A stretch of 37,831 bases of DNA from Lentisphaerota bacterium (GTDB lineage: Bacteria; Verrucomicrobiota; Kiritimatiellia; UBA8416; VGWJ01): NCBI GenBank assembly GCA_016873635.1, contig VGWJ01000029.1, positions 1 through 37,831 on the forward strand, given 5' to 3'. The notes below the pieces were generated by a model. That model saw nothing but the letters and a program-made list of their open reading frames with translations. It did not search any database and was not told the DNA's origin. Shown here in pieces: positions 15,053 to 23,757 of this stretch. A program made the translations under genes and the position numbers. Position 1 is the first letter of the stretch. Each line of letters opens with the position of its first letter.

Positions 15053-16771
15053 CTATTCCAGCATGATATTGCGGAACGTGTCGATCTCTTCCCGGGTAAT
15101 GCCGCACGATTTCACATAGGCTTCAAGCGTTTCCCGCCATGTCTCCTGCGGGTGTGCATTCTTCAATCCCTTGATCAAGTGCAGGAATGACGTTTCGTGA
15201 GAAAAGGGCTGGTTGTCCCCGAATCCCGTGGCTTCCCAGTCCTTGTACAACTCCTCCTCGTCAACCCCGAGCAACCCGTTCAAAATGAAAGCCAGCGATC
15301 CGGTTCGGTCCCGTCCGGCGGCGCAATGGAAAAGGAGCGGATAATTCGCCTCCCCGCACAGCACCTTGAACACCTTGGCAAAGGTCTTCCTGCCCTCCTC
15401 GCCCACCATGGCATCGTACTGGTGAAACGAGACCTGCACCCAGGCCACCGATGCGCCGAGAGGAGAACCGCTCATGCCATGGCAGTCCAGCTCGTACCGC
15501 AAATCAATGTCCGTCCGGATGCGCAGGGTATCCAGCATGTAGGACTTCATCTCGGCGCTCAACCGGCTCTCCCCGGCGGGCACGCGGGATTTAAGGACCT
15601 TGGCAAAACCCGCCACGGCCAGCTCATCGTGGGCGATTTGCCGAGCCAGGAGGGTTTCCATCGGGAGCGGCGGCTGCCCGGCGCAACACCACACCCAGCC
15701 TGCCGATCCGCTGAGCAGGACCACCACCGCCAAATTCCTGCCCTTCTTCACCGGCACAGGGAACACATGGTTGGACGCCGCCACCGGATTCATGCCATTG
15801 CCCGACATGGAATAGTACGCCAGGCCCCCGTTGAGGTAGAAGTCCCAGAACCAATCGCCGCCGCAACCCACCTGCATGACACCGTCCGCGGGCGACTCAA
15901 ACTCCTGCATGAACACCGAGGGTAGACCTTCCCGTGGGTTGGCAAAAACAAAACGGCCCAGGTTGTCCACGGTTGCGTCTTCCCGCCTGGCGCCGAGCAA
16001 TTCCCCCGGCACCTCGGTCAGGCCCCGGATGGCATCGAGGTCGGCGGAAGAAAGCTCCTGTCGCTGGGGGCGGAAGACATGCCACGCCGGGGTCAGCAGG
16101 AACGGCAGGCGGACGACCGCAGGCGGCGCCGCCTGTTCCCGCCTCGCCTTGGCGATCCTGGCCAGCAACTGCTCCTTGACCTTGCGCAGTCTTCCATGGT
16201 CGCGGCTCAACACGTCCTCTTCGTCCTCGTATACCGGATACGCGCCTGCGTTCAACTCCGTGCAGCGGAAGATCATGTCCTGCTTCACCCGCCTGCCCTC
16301 CGCCGTCTTCCGTCCGCCCAGGTCGCGCACATTGGGCAGTCCGTCAATGCGCAGCAGGCGCGGCGTCTCGTCGGCGGTCTGGAATGTCCGCACCGGGGAA
16401 GCAATGGTTCGCCCGTCCGCAAGAACGGCGGTCACCTTCCAGAAGTACGGGCAGTGGATTCGCAGGTTGTACACGGAGAACGAGGTCTCCCGGGTGGTCA
16501 CAACCACCCCGGATGCGAAATCGCCCTGGCGCGAGACATGCAGCGTGTATTCCGCAGCGCCGCCGGCCGGGGCGTGCCAGGCGAAATCGACCGGCCGGGG
16601 CCAATGGCCGGCATCCATGGCCAATTGCCCGCGCCGGGCGGGATCGGCAAAAAACGCGATTCGCTCCTGGCGCGGCAGTGCCAGATAGGCTTTATGCGCA
16701 GGATTGAGCAGCGAAACCGTTTCGCCTGCCGCCGGTTTCAATAAGGTCACTGACGCTTGTGATTCGGACAT
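15053..16771 (-). CDS. Tyr-phosphatase-family protein interrupted by a jelly-roll-like module
   Basis: 572 aa. An Fn3-like N-terminal domain (about 5-130; PVDFAWHAPAG, YTLHVSRQGDF, YFWKVTAVLADG) is followed by the first half of a Y_phosphatase3-type domain (about 135-180, GLPNVRDLGGR). An insertion of ~200 residues comes next; about 270-360 of it (SVFMQEFESPADG, GDWFWDFYLNG, VPVKKGRNLAVVVLLSGSAG) resembles the small beta-sandwich modules of glycosidases. The phosphatase then resumes (LRIRTDIDLRYELDCHGMSG) with the CX5R loop HCAAGRDRTG (Cys483, Arg489) and helical C-terminus. The catalytic residues are intact, so activity on a phosphotyrosine, phosphoserine or phospholipid is possible. No signal peptide is visible despite extracellular-type modules. 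The gene begins nine bases after the stop of the FG-GAP gene (AAGG near the start), so the two are probably one operon. Confidence 0.8.
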   Translation of the reverse strand: MSESQASVTLLKPAAGETVSLLNPAHKAYLALPRQERIAFFADPARRGQLAMDAGHWPRPVDFAWHAPAGGAAEYTLHVSRQGDFASGVVVTTRETSFSVYNLRIHCPYFWKVTAVLADGRTIASPVRTFQTADETPRLLRIDGLPNVRDLGGRKTAEGRRVKQDMIFRCTELNAGAYPVYEDEEDVLSRDHGRLRKVKEQLLARIAKARREQAAPPAVVRLPFLLTPAWHVFRPQRQELSSADLDAIRGLTEVPGELLGARREDATVDNLGRFVFANPREGLPSVFMQEFESPADGVMQVGCGGDWFWDFYLNGGLAYYSMSGNGMNPVAASNHVFPVPVKKGRNLAVVVLLSGSAGWVWCCAGQPPLPMETLLARQIAHDELAVAGFAKVLKSRVPAGESRLSAEMKSYMLDTLRIRTDIDLRYELDCHGMSGSPLGASVAWVQVSFHQYDAMVGEEGRKTFAKVFKVLCGEANYPLLFHCAAGRDRTGSLAFILNGLLGVDEEELYKDWEATGFGDNQPFSHETSFLHLIKGLKNAHPQETWRETLEAYVKSCGITREEIDTFRNIMLE

Positions 16772-16780
16772 GGGCCTTGC

Positions 16781-18673
16781 CTACTTGACTTCCACCCTGA
16801 CGCCCCCCCCGCTCTCCAGAATAATCTCCCTCTGCTGCTGGCTGCCGCCGGGCAGACGCCATTGGAGCGTCACCGGACCGGCATCCCTGCGGCCGAACCA
16901 CGCCTGGTTGACTCCGGGCGATACGTTCCACGCGCCCAGGCAGCGCTTGCCGATCCAGCCCGTGACGGTCACCGGCCCCTTGTACGGGCCGGCGACGGGC
17001 AGGGCGGCGACCGCCATGCGCGCCTCGTTGTCGCTGTTTTCCCGGAAGAATCCCCAAATCTCCCCGTTATTCAGGGCCAGCACCATGTCCTGCGCACCGT
17101 CGCCGTCGAAATCGGCGAGACAGGCCGACCGCTGGCCGCCCTTGGCATCATCCGCCTCGGGAAGCAGGTGTTGCGCGCCGATATCGACGGTATTGGCGAG
17201 ACCGAAACTCCGGAACCCGCGGTTGAAGAACAGATAGGGACTCCCGCTGCGATAGGCGGCCAGGATATCCTGCCGTCCATCGTTGTTGATGTCGCCCGCC
17301 ATGCAGTCGGAGCCGATGGCCACGCACGAATAGGCAAACTCGCCGGTCAGCCCGGCCTGGTTGGCGAACCTGCCGTCGCCTTCATTTTCCCAGACGGACC
17401 AGTCCTTGGAATTGAAGGTGAGCACGTCCAGCCGGCCGTCGCCGTCGAAGTCGCCCAGACACGCGCCGGTCAACCCCGTGCCGAGACTCACCGGGCATGC
17501 CGAACCCGGACCGAACTTGCCAACGGCTGTGCCCCGGAAGAAGACGCTCCCGGCTTCGCGCAGCGCCAGCACATCGGCCAGACCGTCGCCATCGAAATCG
17601 GCCACCAGACAGGGCCCTGCCTTGCCGAGTCTCGCCGGGTCGCTGCCGGGGGCGGTGAGGGGTGTCGCCGCGGGCTTGCCCTCGCCGTCCAGCGCCACGA
17701 GCACGGGCCAGGCGTTGCCGTTGACGAGCAGGCCTGAGCGTCCCTTGGTCCCCGCGTCCAGAGCCGTCAGGCCGAGGCATCCGTCGGCCGCCGCGGCGCC
17801 CAGGTCCAGCGGTTTGGCCGCAAACTTGCCGTCGGCCTGCTGTGCATGGAGCGAGAAGGCCTTGCCGTCGAAGGAGATCAAGTCCAGGCGCCCCTGCCCA
17901 GAGAAATCGCCCCAGGCGAACGCCAGCGACTTGGCCTGGAGGGCGCGGCCGGGGGTGATGTCAGTCCATTTCCTGGTCTTGGCGTCACAAGCCAGCAGGC
18001 AGTCGCCCTGGTCGCGCGCAATGTACAGCGCCAACTTGCCGTCACCGGCCAGATCCACCGGCCGCACGGCCCGGATCGCGCCTGGGAGGACGGCCATTTT
18101 CACGGGACCGGCAGACCAGGCGACGCCGTCGGTCGCCGGCACATCGGGGTCGTCATCCTGAAGGGCATAGTCCACGGCCCGGCGGAGCATCTCGGTGCCG
18201 CCGGCCCACGTGGCCTGCATCGCCTTGTCAATGTTGTCGAAGAGCCAGGCGCCGTCCTCGGAGCTGACCATCATTGCCCATTTGCCGGACACATGCAGAT
18301 AGCCGATGGTCTCCTCCCGTCCTTCGCTTTCGCCGAACTCGCCCACGAAGAACAACGCCGGTTTCTTTGCCGCGGCAAGACCTCGGAACGTGTCGGCGAG
18401 CTCCACGGAGCGGGCCTTGGAGAGATCGAACGGGAACGATTTCTTATCCGTCTTGCCCTTGAGCACGTCTCGGACGGAGGCATCATACTGATCCTTCGAG
18501 GCGCCCTCCTTCAGATCCACCGACACCACCAGCTTGGATTGTTTCACGAGATGGATCGGCGTGAATCGGGGATTGATGGCGGCATCAGCTCGGACAGCCC
18601 ACAGCCATGCCGCAACGGCAAGCGTGGCGGCGGCGTAATACCAGCTCGATTTCATTCCTATCGTCCTTTGCAT
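16781..18673 (-). CDS. Exported FG-GAP/VCBS repeat protein
   Basis: 630 aa from ATG 18673, chosen because AAGGAG sits seven bases upstream; ATG 18697 and 18679 lack good spacing. The signal peptide ends near residue 32 (LAVAAWLWAVRADA). An uncharacterised N-terminal domain (about 35-180) is followed by a seven-bladed-propeller-like region with calcium-binding FG-GAP loops: DFSGQGRLDLI (about 258), DFDGDGLADVL (361), DFDGDGRLDVL (411), DINNDGRQDIL (463) and DFDGDGAQDMV (524). The C-terminal ~90 residues form a beta-domain ending RVEVK, similar to the ASPIC/UnbV style (LQWRLPGGSQQQREIILESG). Function unknown; such propellers bind ligands or partners outside the cell. It is co-transcribed with the phosphatase gene. 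Confidence 0.8.
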   Translation of the reverse strand: MQRTIGMKSSWYYAAATLAVAAWLWAVRADAAINPRFTPIHLVKQSKLVVSVDLKEGASKDQYDASVRDVLKGKTDKKSFPFDLSKARSVELADTFRGLAAAKKPALFFVGEFGESEGREETIGYLHVSGKWAMMVSSEDGAWLFDNIDKAMQATWAGGTEMLRRAVDYALQDDDPDVPATDGVAWSAGPVKMAVLPGAIRAVRPVDLAGDGKLALYIARDQGDCLLACDAKTRKWTDITPGRALQAKSLAFAWGDFSGQGRLDLISFDGKAFSLHAQQADGKFAAKPLDLGAAAADGCLGLTALDAGTKGRSGLLVNGNAWPVLVALDGEGKPAATPLTAPGSDPARLGKAGPCLVADFDGDGLADVLALREAGSVFFRGTAVGKFGPGSACPVSLGTGLTGACLGDFDGDGRLDVLTFNSKDWSVWENEGDGRFANQAGLTGEFAYSCVAIGSDCMAGDINNDGRQDILAAYRSGSPYLFFNRGFRSFGLANTVDIGAQHLLPEADDAKGGQRSACLADFDGDGAQDMVLALNNGEIWGFFRENSDNEARMAVAALPVAGPYKGPVTVTGWIGKRCLGAWNVSPGVNQAWFGRRDAGPVTLQWRLPGGSQQQREIILESGGGVRVEVK

Positions 18674-18764
18674 GGTCATTCTCCTTGTTCGTGTCACTCT
18701 CCAAGCATATCGGCCTTTCCGCCATTCACTCTTTCATATCTCCATCACAAACTCCTGGACTCTA

Positions 18765-20270
18765 TCACTGCCGCCCGCCCAGTTCACGCAGGATCGGGCG
18801 GAGGGTCGGGTAGAGTTGCCGGTGCAGGGCGGCGCGTTCCTGGTAGATGGCATGACGGCGCGCGTCCGGCTCGAACCGGCGGTCCGGCTTCACGAAGACC
18901 GAGACCGCCTCGGCGGCCGACCGGTACACGCCCGTCGCCAGGCCCGCCAGCATGGCCGCCCCGAGCGGGCTGCCCTCGGTGATCCGGGGCCGCACAAAGG
19001 GAACCCCGAAAATGTCGGCCTTGATCTGCAGCCAGGCATCGGACTTCGCCCCGCCGCCGGTGGCGATAAACTCCCGGGTATCGATCCCGAGATCCCGCAG
19101 CGCCCGGAGACTGTCCACAAAGTAGAAGGTCTCGCCCTCCATGATGGACTTCAGGATCTCGCCCCGCGTCGTGTTCGCGCTCAGGCCGAGAATGACGCCG
19201 CCGGAATCGCCGATGCACTGCGGCCAGATGGGCGGCACAAAATGCGGCAGCGTCAGGATCCGCGTGGGCTCGGAGGGAATCTCGCGATTCAGCAACGCAT
19301 AGACATCCCCGCCATCGGCCGGCGCATCGGCGGCGGCAAACGTGTCGCGAAACCACTTGGTTAGCGCACAGGCTTGGTTAAAAAGAAAGGAGACATAGAG
19401 CCCCGGCAGGACATGGTGCTCCACATTCAACCTCTCGGCAAGAAGCTGTCGTGAATCCGGCAGGGCGCTATAGGTGGGGGTGATGCACTCAAAAGTGCCG
19501 ATCCCACACACCGCTTTGCCCGCCTCGACGCATCCGCTTCCCAGCGCATTGCAGCACTGGTCGTGGCCGCCGGTGACGACCCGCACCCCGGGCGGAAGCC
19601 CCAGTTCGCCAGCCATGCCCGCGCAGACGGTTCCCACCACGGCGCCGCCCGGCTCTACCCGCCCCAGGCGCCCGCGCTCGATGCCGCTCCAGGCCAGCAG
19701 CGGCTCTGACCAGTCGTTCTTCACGAGGTCGAACAGCAGGGTCCGGTTCGCGAGTGAATTGGTGGCCACTGCATCACAGCCAAGCATAAAGGCGACCACA
19801 TCCCCCCAGAGCAGGAAGTAGTCAGCCTTCCGGAATAGCGTTGGATCGTGCTGCCGGAGCCACATCAATTTCGGCAGGGAGAACTGCGGGCCCAGGATGT
19901 TCGGGTTGATCCGGTAGAAGGCTTCCTGGCCGAGGTCCCGCTCCAGGGCTGCGGCATACTCGGCGCCGCGCGGATCCGTGCACAGGATGCTGCGCGACAG
20001 GAGCTGCCGATCCCGCGTGACTGGAACCACGGCCTCACCCATTGAACTGATCGACAGGGCCGAGATCGGATCATGCCGGGTTTGGGCGGCCGCCTCGGCG
20101 ATGACCTCGCGCACGCGGGCCCACACCTCGTGGCTGTCGAGTTCAGCCCAGCCTTCAGGAGTGTGGATCGTGCTGTACTCGCGGCGCGCGCCGGCCAGGA
20201 AGCGTCCGTCGGCGGAGAACGCCACGGCCTTGCAGCCCGCGGTTCCCAGGTCTATGCCGAGAATGCTCAT
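18765..20270 (-). CDS. FGGY-family carbohydrate kinase (xylulokinase-like)
   Basis: 501 aa from ATG 20270. It opens MSILGIDLGTAGCKAVAFSA (ATPase phosphate-binding loop). TGGHDQ carries the predicted catalytic base Asp237, and the second FGGY signature is GGGAKSDAWLQIKADIFGVP (about 395-415). The length is typical. FGGY kinases phosphorylate ketoses such as xylulose, fuculose, rhamnulose or ribulose, or glycerol; similarity is nearest xylulokinase, but substrate cannot be read from sequence. The start overlaps the isomerase stop by four bases (ATGA), so kinase and isomerase are made together and probably act in sequence. The frame stays open ~500 bases upstream over the isomerase, but that part is non-coding shadow. 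Confidence 0.9.
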   Translation of the reverse strand: MSILGIDLGTAGCKAVAFSADGRFLAGARREYSTIHTPEGWAELDSHEVWARVREVIAEAAAQTRHDPISALSISSMGEAVVPVTRDRQLLSRSILCTDPRGAEYAAALERDLGQEAFYRINPNILGPQFSLPKLMWLRQHDPTLFRKADYFLLWGDVVAFMLGCDAVATNSLANRTLLFDLVKNDWSEPLLAWSGIERGRLGRVEPGGAVVGTVCAGMAGELGLPPGVRVVTGGHDQCCNALGSGCVEAGKAVCGIGTFECITPTYSALPDSRQLLAERLNVEHHVLPGLYVSFLFNQACALTKWFRDTFAAADAPADGGDVYALLNREIPSEPTRILTLPHFVPPIWPQCIGDSGGVILGLSANTTRGEILKSIMEGETFYFVDSLRALRDLGIDTREFIATGGGAKSDAWLQIKADIFGVPFVRPRITEGSPLGAAMLAGLATGVYRSAAEAVSVFVKPDRRFEPDARRHAIYQERAALHRQLYPTLRPILRELGGRQ

Positions 20271-21667
20271 AGGGGGGTGAGATCGTAGTGGAGGTAACGG
20301 AGGAACGCCTCGCGCACGCCCGTGGCCACATGTCCGGCGGTAACCCCGACGTGATGGCGGTACCCCGCGTGGCCGATCGCCTCCAGTTTGCCCTGCAGGC
20401 CCGCGATCTCGGCCACCCCGGCGCACCCGAAGAAGTCCGGGGCAATGGGATCCCCCGTGAAGGAGCCTTCGCCGAGATAGAACGACAGTTTCCCGTCCTG
20501 CGTCTTGGAACTGGCGAAGGTCATCGGGGTCGCCGCGATGCGGCCGACGTTGCACCCCACGCCGCAACCCGCGCCCAGCGCCTTGGCGAACATCGGGTGG
20601 TCGATCACCCGTCCCTTCGCGGTCATCAGGCTCTGCGGCACTGGCCCGCAGTGGAACAGGATACACTTGTCCGGGTCGTCGCCGTAGTTGTTGTTCCAGT
20701 CCAGGCAGGTGGAGGCCTTCTTCGACGCCAGGGAGAGCGCATGCATGGCAATGGCATTCCCCACGTCCAGTTCGCACGCCGCGGGAATACCCCGGTCGTT
20801 CAGATCGCCCAGCACAACGCAGGGCGCGATCTGGAGCTGCTTCTCCAGTTCAAGCCAGCACCGGAGCGAGAGGGCGTCCATCTTGTACTCGGCGACGATC
20901 TCGTCGAGCACCACCGAGAGTTTCGACAGGTTGTCCAGGGCGGCTGGGGGCGTGCCCTTCCAGTTCGTATAGGCCTTCAACCGCGCGGCCGTGGCCCGGC
21001 AGAGCTTGTCGCTCGACTTCTTCGCCCGGACCCGGCTGATGACCTCCGAGAGATCGAGCGCCTCGGTCGTGATCCCGTACCGCTGCAGGGTGACCTCGTC
21101 GAACCGGACCGTCTTGAACGCAGTCGTCCGCGCGCCCACGGCCCCGACGGTCATGCGCTTCATGCCGTTGGCCACGCGGCAGACCGCGGCGAACCAGTCC
21201 AGATGCTCCGCGAAAACGGCGCTGGCCGGATGAACGGTGTGCGGCTGGAAGGTTGTGAACGGCAGCCCGTACTGGCAGAACACGTCCATGATCGAGAACT
21301 TGCCGCAGAACGCATCCCGGCGCGTGCTGAAGCCCATTTTGTCCAGTTCGTCCGGATAGGCCTGGATCAGGATCGGCACGCCCGCGTCCCGCACGGCGGC
21401 CACCGCGCCCGTCTCGTCGCCGAAGTTCGGAAGGCAGATGATCACGCCGTCATACTTCCCGGCGTTCCTCTTGAGAAAACGCGCGAATTTCTCGCCTTCC
21501 TCAACGGACTCCACGGCCCCGTACTTCGTGGCGTCCGGCGGCATCATCAGGGCCCGGTGTCCGCGCTGTTTCAGGCGGAGCGCCATGTCCCGGCGGGCGC
21601 CGGCAATCAGCGACTCGGGAAAGAAGCCGCGGTTTCCAAACAGGATCGCAAACGTCATCTTCTTCAT
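20267..21667 (-). CDS. L-fucose/L-arabinose isomerase-like protein
   Basis: 466 aa from ATG 21667, with AAGGAG and seven-base spacing. The layout follows FucI/AraA-type isomerases: an N-terminal Rossmann-like part (FAILFGNRGFFPESLI, YDGVIICLPNFGDETG) and a C-terminal metal-binding half. The expected metal and catalytic ligands are visible: Glu299 in ACELDVGNAIAMHAL, Asp323 in CLDWNNNYGDD and His339 in LFHCGPVP. It is shorter than classical FucI (~590 aa) and belongs to the broader 'L-fucose isomerase and related proteins' group, whose substrates are mostly unassigned. It overlaps the aldolase gene upstream and the kinase gene downstream by four bases each. The aldose-ketose conversion feeding the kinase is inference from this order. 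Confidence 0.87.
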   Translation of the reverse strand: MKKMTFAILFGNRGFFPESLIAGARRDMALRLKQRGHRALMMPPDATKYGAVESVEEGEKFARFLKRNAGKYDGVIICLPNFGDETGAVAAVRDAGVPILIQAYPDELDKMGFSTRRDAFCGKFSIMDVFCQYGLPFTTFQPHTVHPASAVFAEHLDWFAAVCRVANGMKRMTVGAVGARTTAFKTVRFDEVTLQRYGITTEALDLSEVISRVRAKKSSDKLCRATAARLKAYTNWKGTPPAALDNLSKLSVVLDEIVAEYKMDALSLRCWLELEKQLQIAPCVVLGDLNDRGIPAACELDVGNAIAMHALSLASKKASTCLDWNNNYGDDPDKCILFHCGPVPQSLMTAKGRVIDHPMFAKALGAGCGVGCNVGRIAATPMTFASSKTQDGKLSFYLGEGSFTGDPIAPDFFGCAGVAEIAGLQGKLEAIGHAGYRHHVGVTAGHVATGVREAFLRYLHYDLTPL

Positions 21668-22593
21668 GGTGTCACTCCTTGCGGCTTCACGCCCAACGTG
21701 GCCGCCAGTCCTTCCAGTTCGAGTTCCGAGCGAAGGATGCCGATCATCGTGTCATAAACCGCCTGTTGCGCTTCGGCCACCGACCGGCCCGCCGCCGCCT
21801 CGTAGGGCTGCCGGATGGCCGTCGCGATATTGATCTTGGCGATGCCGTTCCGGATCGCGTCCAGGATGCAGTCCCGGGCGATCCCCGTCCCCCCGTGAAG
21901 CACGAGCGGGATCCCCGCGGCCCGGCTGATCGCCGCCAGGCGCTCGATGTGGAGACGGGCTTCGACCTTCTTCAGGTTCCGGGCCGCCGAGATGGCGCCA
22001 TGCACGTTGCCGATCGCCACGGAAAGCCAGTCAATGCCCGTGGCCTTCACGAATCGCGCCGCCTCCTCCGGATCGGTGAACCCCCGGCCGGAGGCGAACA
22101 ACTCCTCGTAGGACGGCATCGGCCCCGCCTCGTGCCCCATCACCGCGCCAAGTTCCGCCTCCGCCGGAAGGCCCGCCGCATGCGCCATGTCCGCGATGGC
22201 CTTCGACGCGGCCATGTTCCCCTCCAGCGGCAGCCGCGACCCGTCCACCATCACCGACTCATAGCCCAGCGCGATCGCCTCGCGAATGACGCCCTCGAAA
22301 TCAACCACCTTCTGGTCCTCGTCAATCGCCGGCACGTGGTCCAGGTGCAGCCGGGTGTGGCGGGGGTCCCCCACCCGCCCGTATTCCTTCCGGATCGCCG
22401 CCAGGCTTCCGGCCTGGAACTTCTCCCACTCCAGGCGGGCCACCATGATGAACCCGAAACTCCCCGTATCGCGCAGCGCCCTCACGACCGGCTCCATCAT
22501 GGGCAGGTAGGGAATGTTGAACCCCGGAACGACGGTTCGAGCCCGCCAGGCGGCCAGCACCAGATCCCTCGATGACAGCAAGTCCGCAGACAT
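21664..22593 (-). CDS. Class II fructose-bisphosphate-type aldolase
   Basis: 309 aa from ATG 22593 (AAAGGAG eight bases upstream; GTG 22596 is the less well spaced alternative). Zinc-dependent ketose-(bis)phosphate aldolase motifs are all present: TRLHLDHVP with catalytic Asp85 and zinc ligand His86, EAELGAVMG, AIGNVHG with His198, VLHGGTGI with His233, and KINIATAIR for phosphate binding. The length fits the GatY/KbaY/FbaA family. It cleaves a ketose phosphate to dihydroxyacetone phosphate plus an aldehyde. In this operon the substrate should be the product of the FGGY kinase, perhaps a ketose-1-phosphate, which is unusual because classical fuculose and rhamnulose pathways use AraD/FucA-type aldolases instead. 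Confidence 0.9.
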   Translation of the reverse strand: MSADLLSSRDLVLAAWRARTVVPGFNIPYLPMMEPVVRALRDTGSFGFIMVARLEWEKFQAGSLAAIRKEYGRVGDPRHTRLHLDHVPAIDEDQKVVDFEGVIREAIALGYESVMVDGSRLPLEGNMAASKAIADMAHAAGLPAEAELGAVMGHEAGPMPSYEELFASGRGFTDPEEAARFVKATGIDWLSVAIGNVHGAISAARNLKKVEARLHIERLAAISRAAGIPLVLHGGTGIARDCILDAIRNGIAKINIATAIRQPYEAAAGRSVAEAQQAVYDTMIGILRSELELEGLAATLGVKPQGVTP

Positions 22594-22653
22594 CACATGG
22601 TCTCCTTTCGAGCTTATCCGTTTATCAGCTTAAGATAATCCCCGGACAAGCTC

Positions 22654-23661
22654 TTAGCCAATCAATCGCGTATACCCCGACATGCCCGGCGCGCGAATGC
22701 AGTCGAGCGCGGTTTCCAGCAGGCGCCGCATCTTCCCGACCGTGAACGCCCCCGAGATCCCGAAGGCCTGGATCTCGACCGTGGCCGGGCAGGCGAACTG
22801 CTCCCGCAAATGCGCTTCGATGGCGTCCTCGTCCATCGCGTCGAGTTTGAGCGGGTCCAGCATGCTCTTGAACAGGAGTCCCGGGATGCGCCGGGTGGCC
22901 AGCGCCACGTCGGAATCCCAGTTCGCCTCAAGCATCTCGAGTTCCTCGATCTGCGCATAGGCATCGATGTAGGCATCAACCTTGGTGCCGCAGTGATGGA
23001 CCCCCATGGCCCGCCGGCGCCCCATGACCGGCTCGGACAACCGGGAGATCGCGCTCTCCTCGCGCAGGAAGAACTGCTCATAGATCACCGGCGAGATCAT
23101 GCAGTTGCTGCAGTTGCCGAGTACGAAATACGGAAGGGAACCGCACTCGCGCTTGAGAAATAGAACGTGGCGGCGGATGGTCTCGCCCATGGCGGCGGCG
23201 AACCGGCGGACCTCATCGGGGTGTTCGTAGAAGTCGCTGAAAATCTCCTGCCCGCGCAACTTCATGGCGGGGTACAGCACTCCGGAATAGCTGCCGTCAA
23301 AAGCGCTGCCATGCTTGCGCCGGGTCTCGCGGATGGCCTCGCGCAGTTTCTGCACGAAGGGATTGTTGCCATAATCCGGCGGCTCCAGCCCGGCGAAGCG
23401 TTCGACGGGCATCGGCTCCACGTCGTAACCGCTCCCGGCGTTCCGGATCACGGTCGCCCCCATGGCCAGCAGCATGGTGTATCCGTGGTTCGGATCGGGC
23501 ACCGGCTCCGGAGCCGCCTCCGGGCGAAACGTAAGGAGGCCGGGAAATGCCTTCTCAAAGGCGGCAGCCATGTCGGCGCGGCTCGCCGTGAGCGGCAAAC
23601 CGAGTTGCCTCTGCCACCAGTCCGACATAATGTTCAGGTTCAAGTTGCAGGAACGTTCCAT
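22654..23661 (-). CDS. UroD-like (MtaA-type) methyltransferase or decarboxylase family protein
   Basis: 335 aa from ATG 23661; GTG 23676 and a later ATG (MSDWW) are alternatives. The TIM barrel resembles uroporphyrinogen decarboxylase and corrinoid methyltransferases: SGVLYPAMKLRGQEIFSDFY, FVLGNCSNCMISPVIYEQFF and VHHCGTKVDAYIDAY. The zinc-site pattern HxC (His222, Cys224) with a downstream Cys291 fits the MtaA/CmuA group (HxC-Xn-C) rather than haem-pathway UroD. No corrinoid protein or activation partner is encoded in the window. PVC genomes hold many such orphans near glycan loci. Removal of O-methyl groups from sugars is a possibility, not shown. A good promoter lies upstream, so it may head the aldolase-isomerase-kinase unit, 60 bases before the aldolase. 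Confidence 0.75.
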   Translation of the reverse strand: MERSCNLNLNIMSDWWQRQLGLPLTASRADMAAAFEKAFPGLLTFRPEAAPEPVPDPNHGYTMLLAMGATVIRNAGSGYDVEPMPVERFAGLEPPDYGNNPFVQKLREAIRETRRKHGSAFDGSYSGVLYPAMKLRGQEIFSDFYEHPDEVRRFAAAMGETIRRHVLFLKRECGSLPYFVLGNCSNCMISPVIYEQFFLREESAISRLSEPVMGRRRAMGVHHCGTKVDAYIDAYAQIEELEMLEANWDSDVALATRRIPGLLFKSMLDPLKLDAMDEDAIEAHLREQFACPATVEIQAFGISGAFTVGKMRRLLETALDCIRAPGMSGYTRLIG

Positions 23662-23696
23662 CGCCTTCTCTTTCACTTTTATTATCTACGCCGTTA

Positions 23697-23725
23697 AGAT
23701 TAGACATAAGAAAGCTTCGCGTCAA
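23697..23725 (-). promoter_or_regulatory. Sigma70-like promoter before the UroD-like gene
   Basis: Minus strand: TTGACG (23725-23720), 17-bp spacer, TAATCT (23702-23697), 36 bases before ATG 23661. It has the same spacing and -10 box as the promoter at 9951-9979. It would drive UroD-like, aldolase, isomerase and kinase. Confidence 0.6.
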
Positions 23726-23757
23726 TGAACGAAACCGCACTTCACGTGCAGGACCAC

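Noticed and set aside
20271..20777. N-terminal extension of the FGGY kinase frame
   Set aside because: It overlaps the isomerase coding sequence entirely; the kinase family starts at MSILGIDLGTAG (20270).
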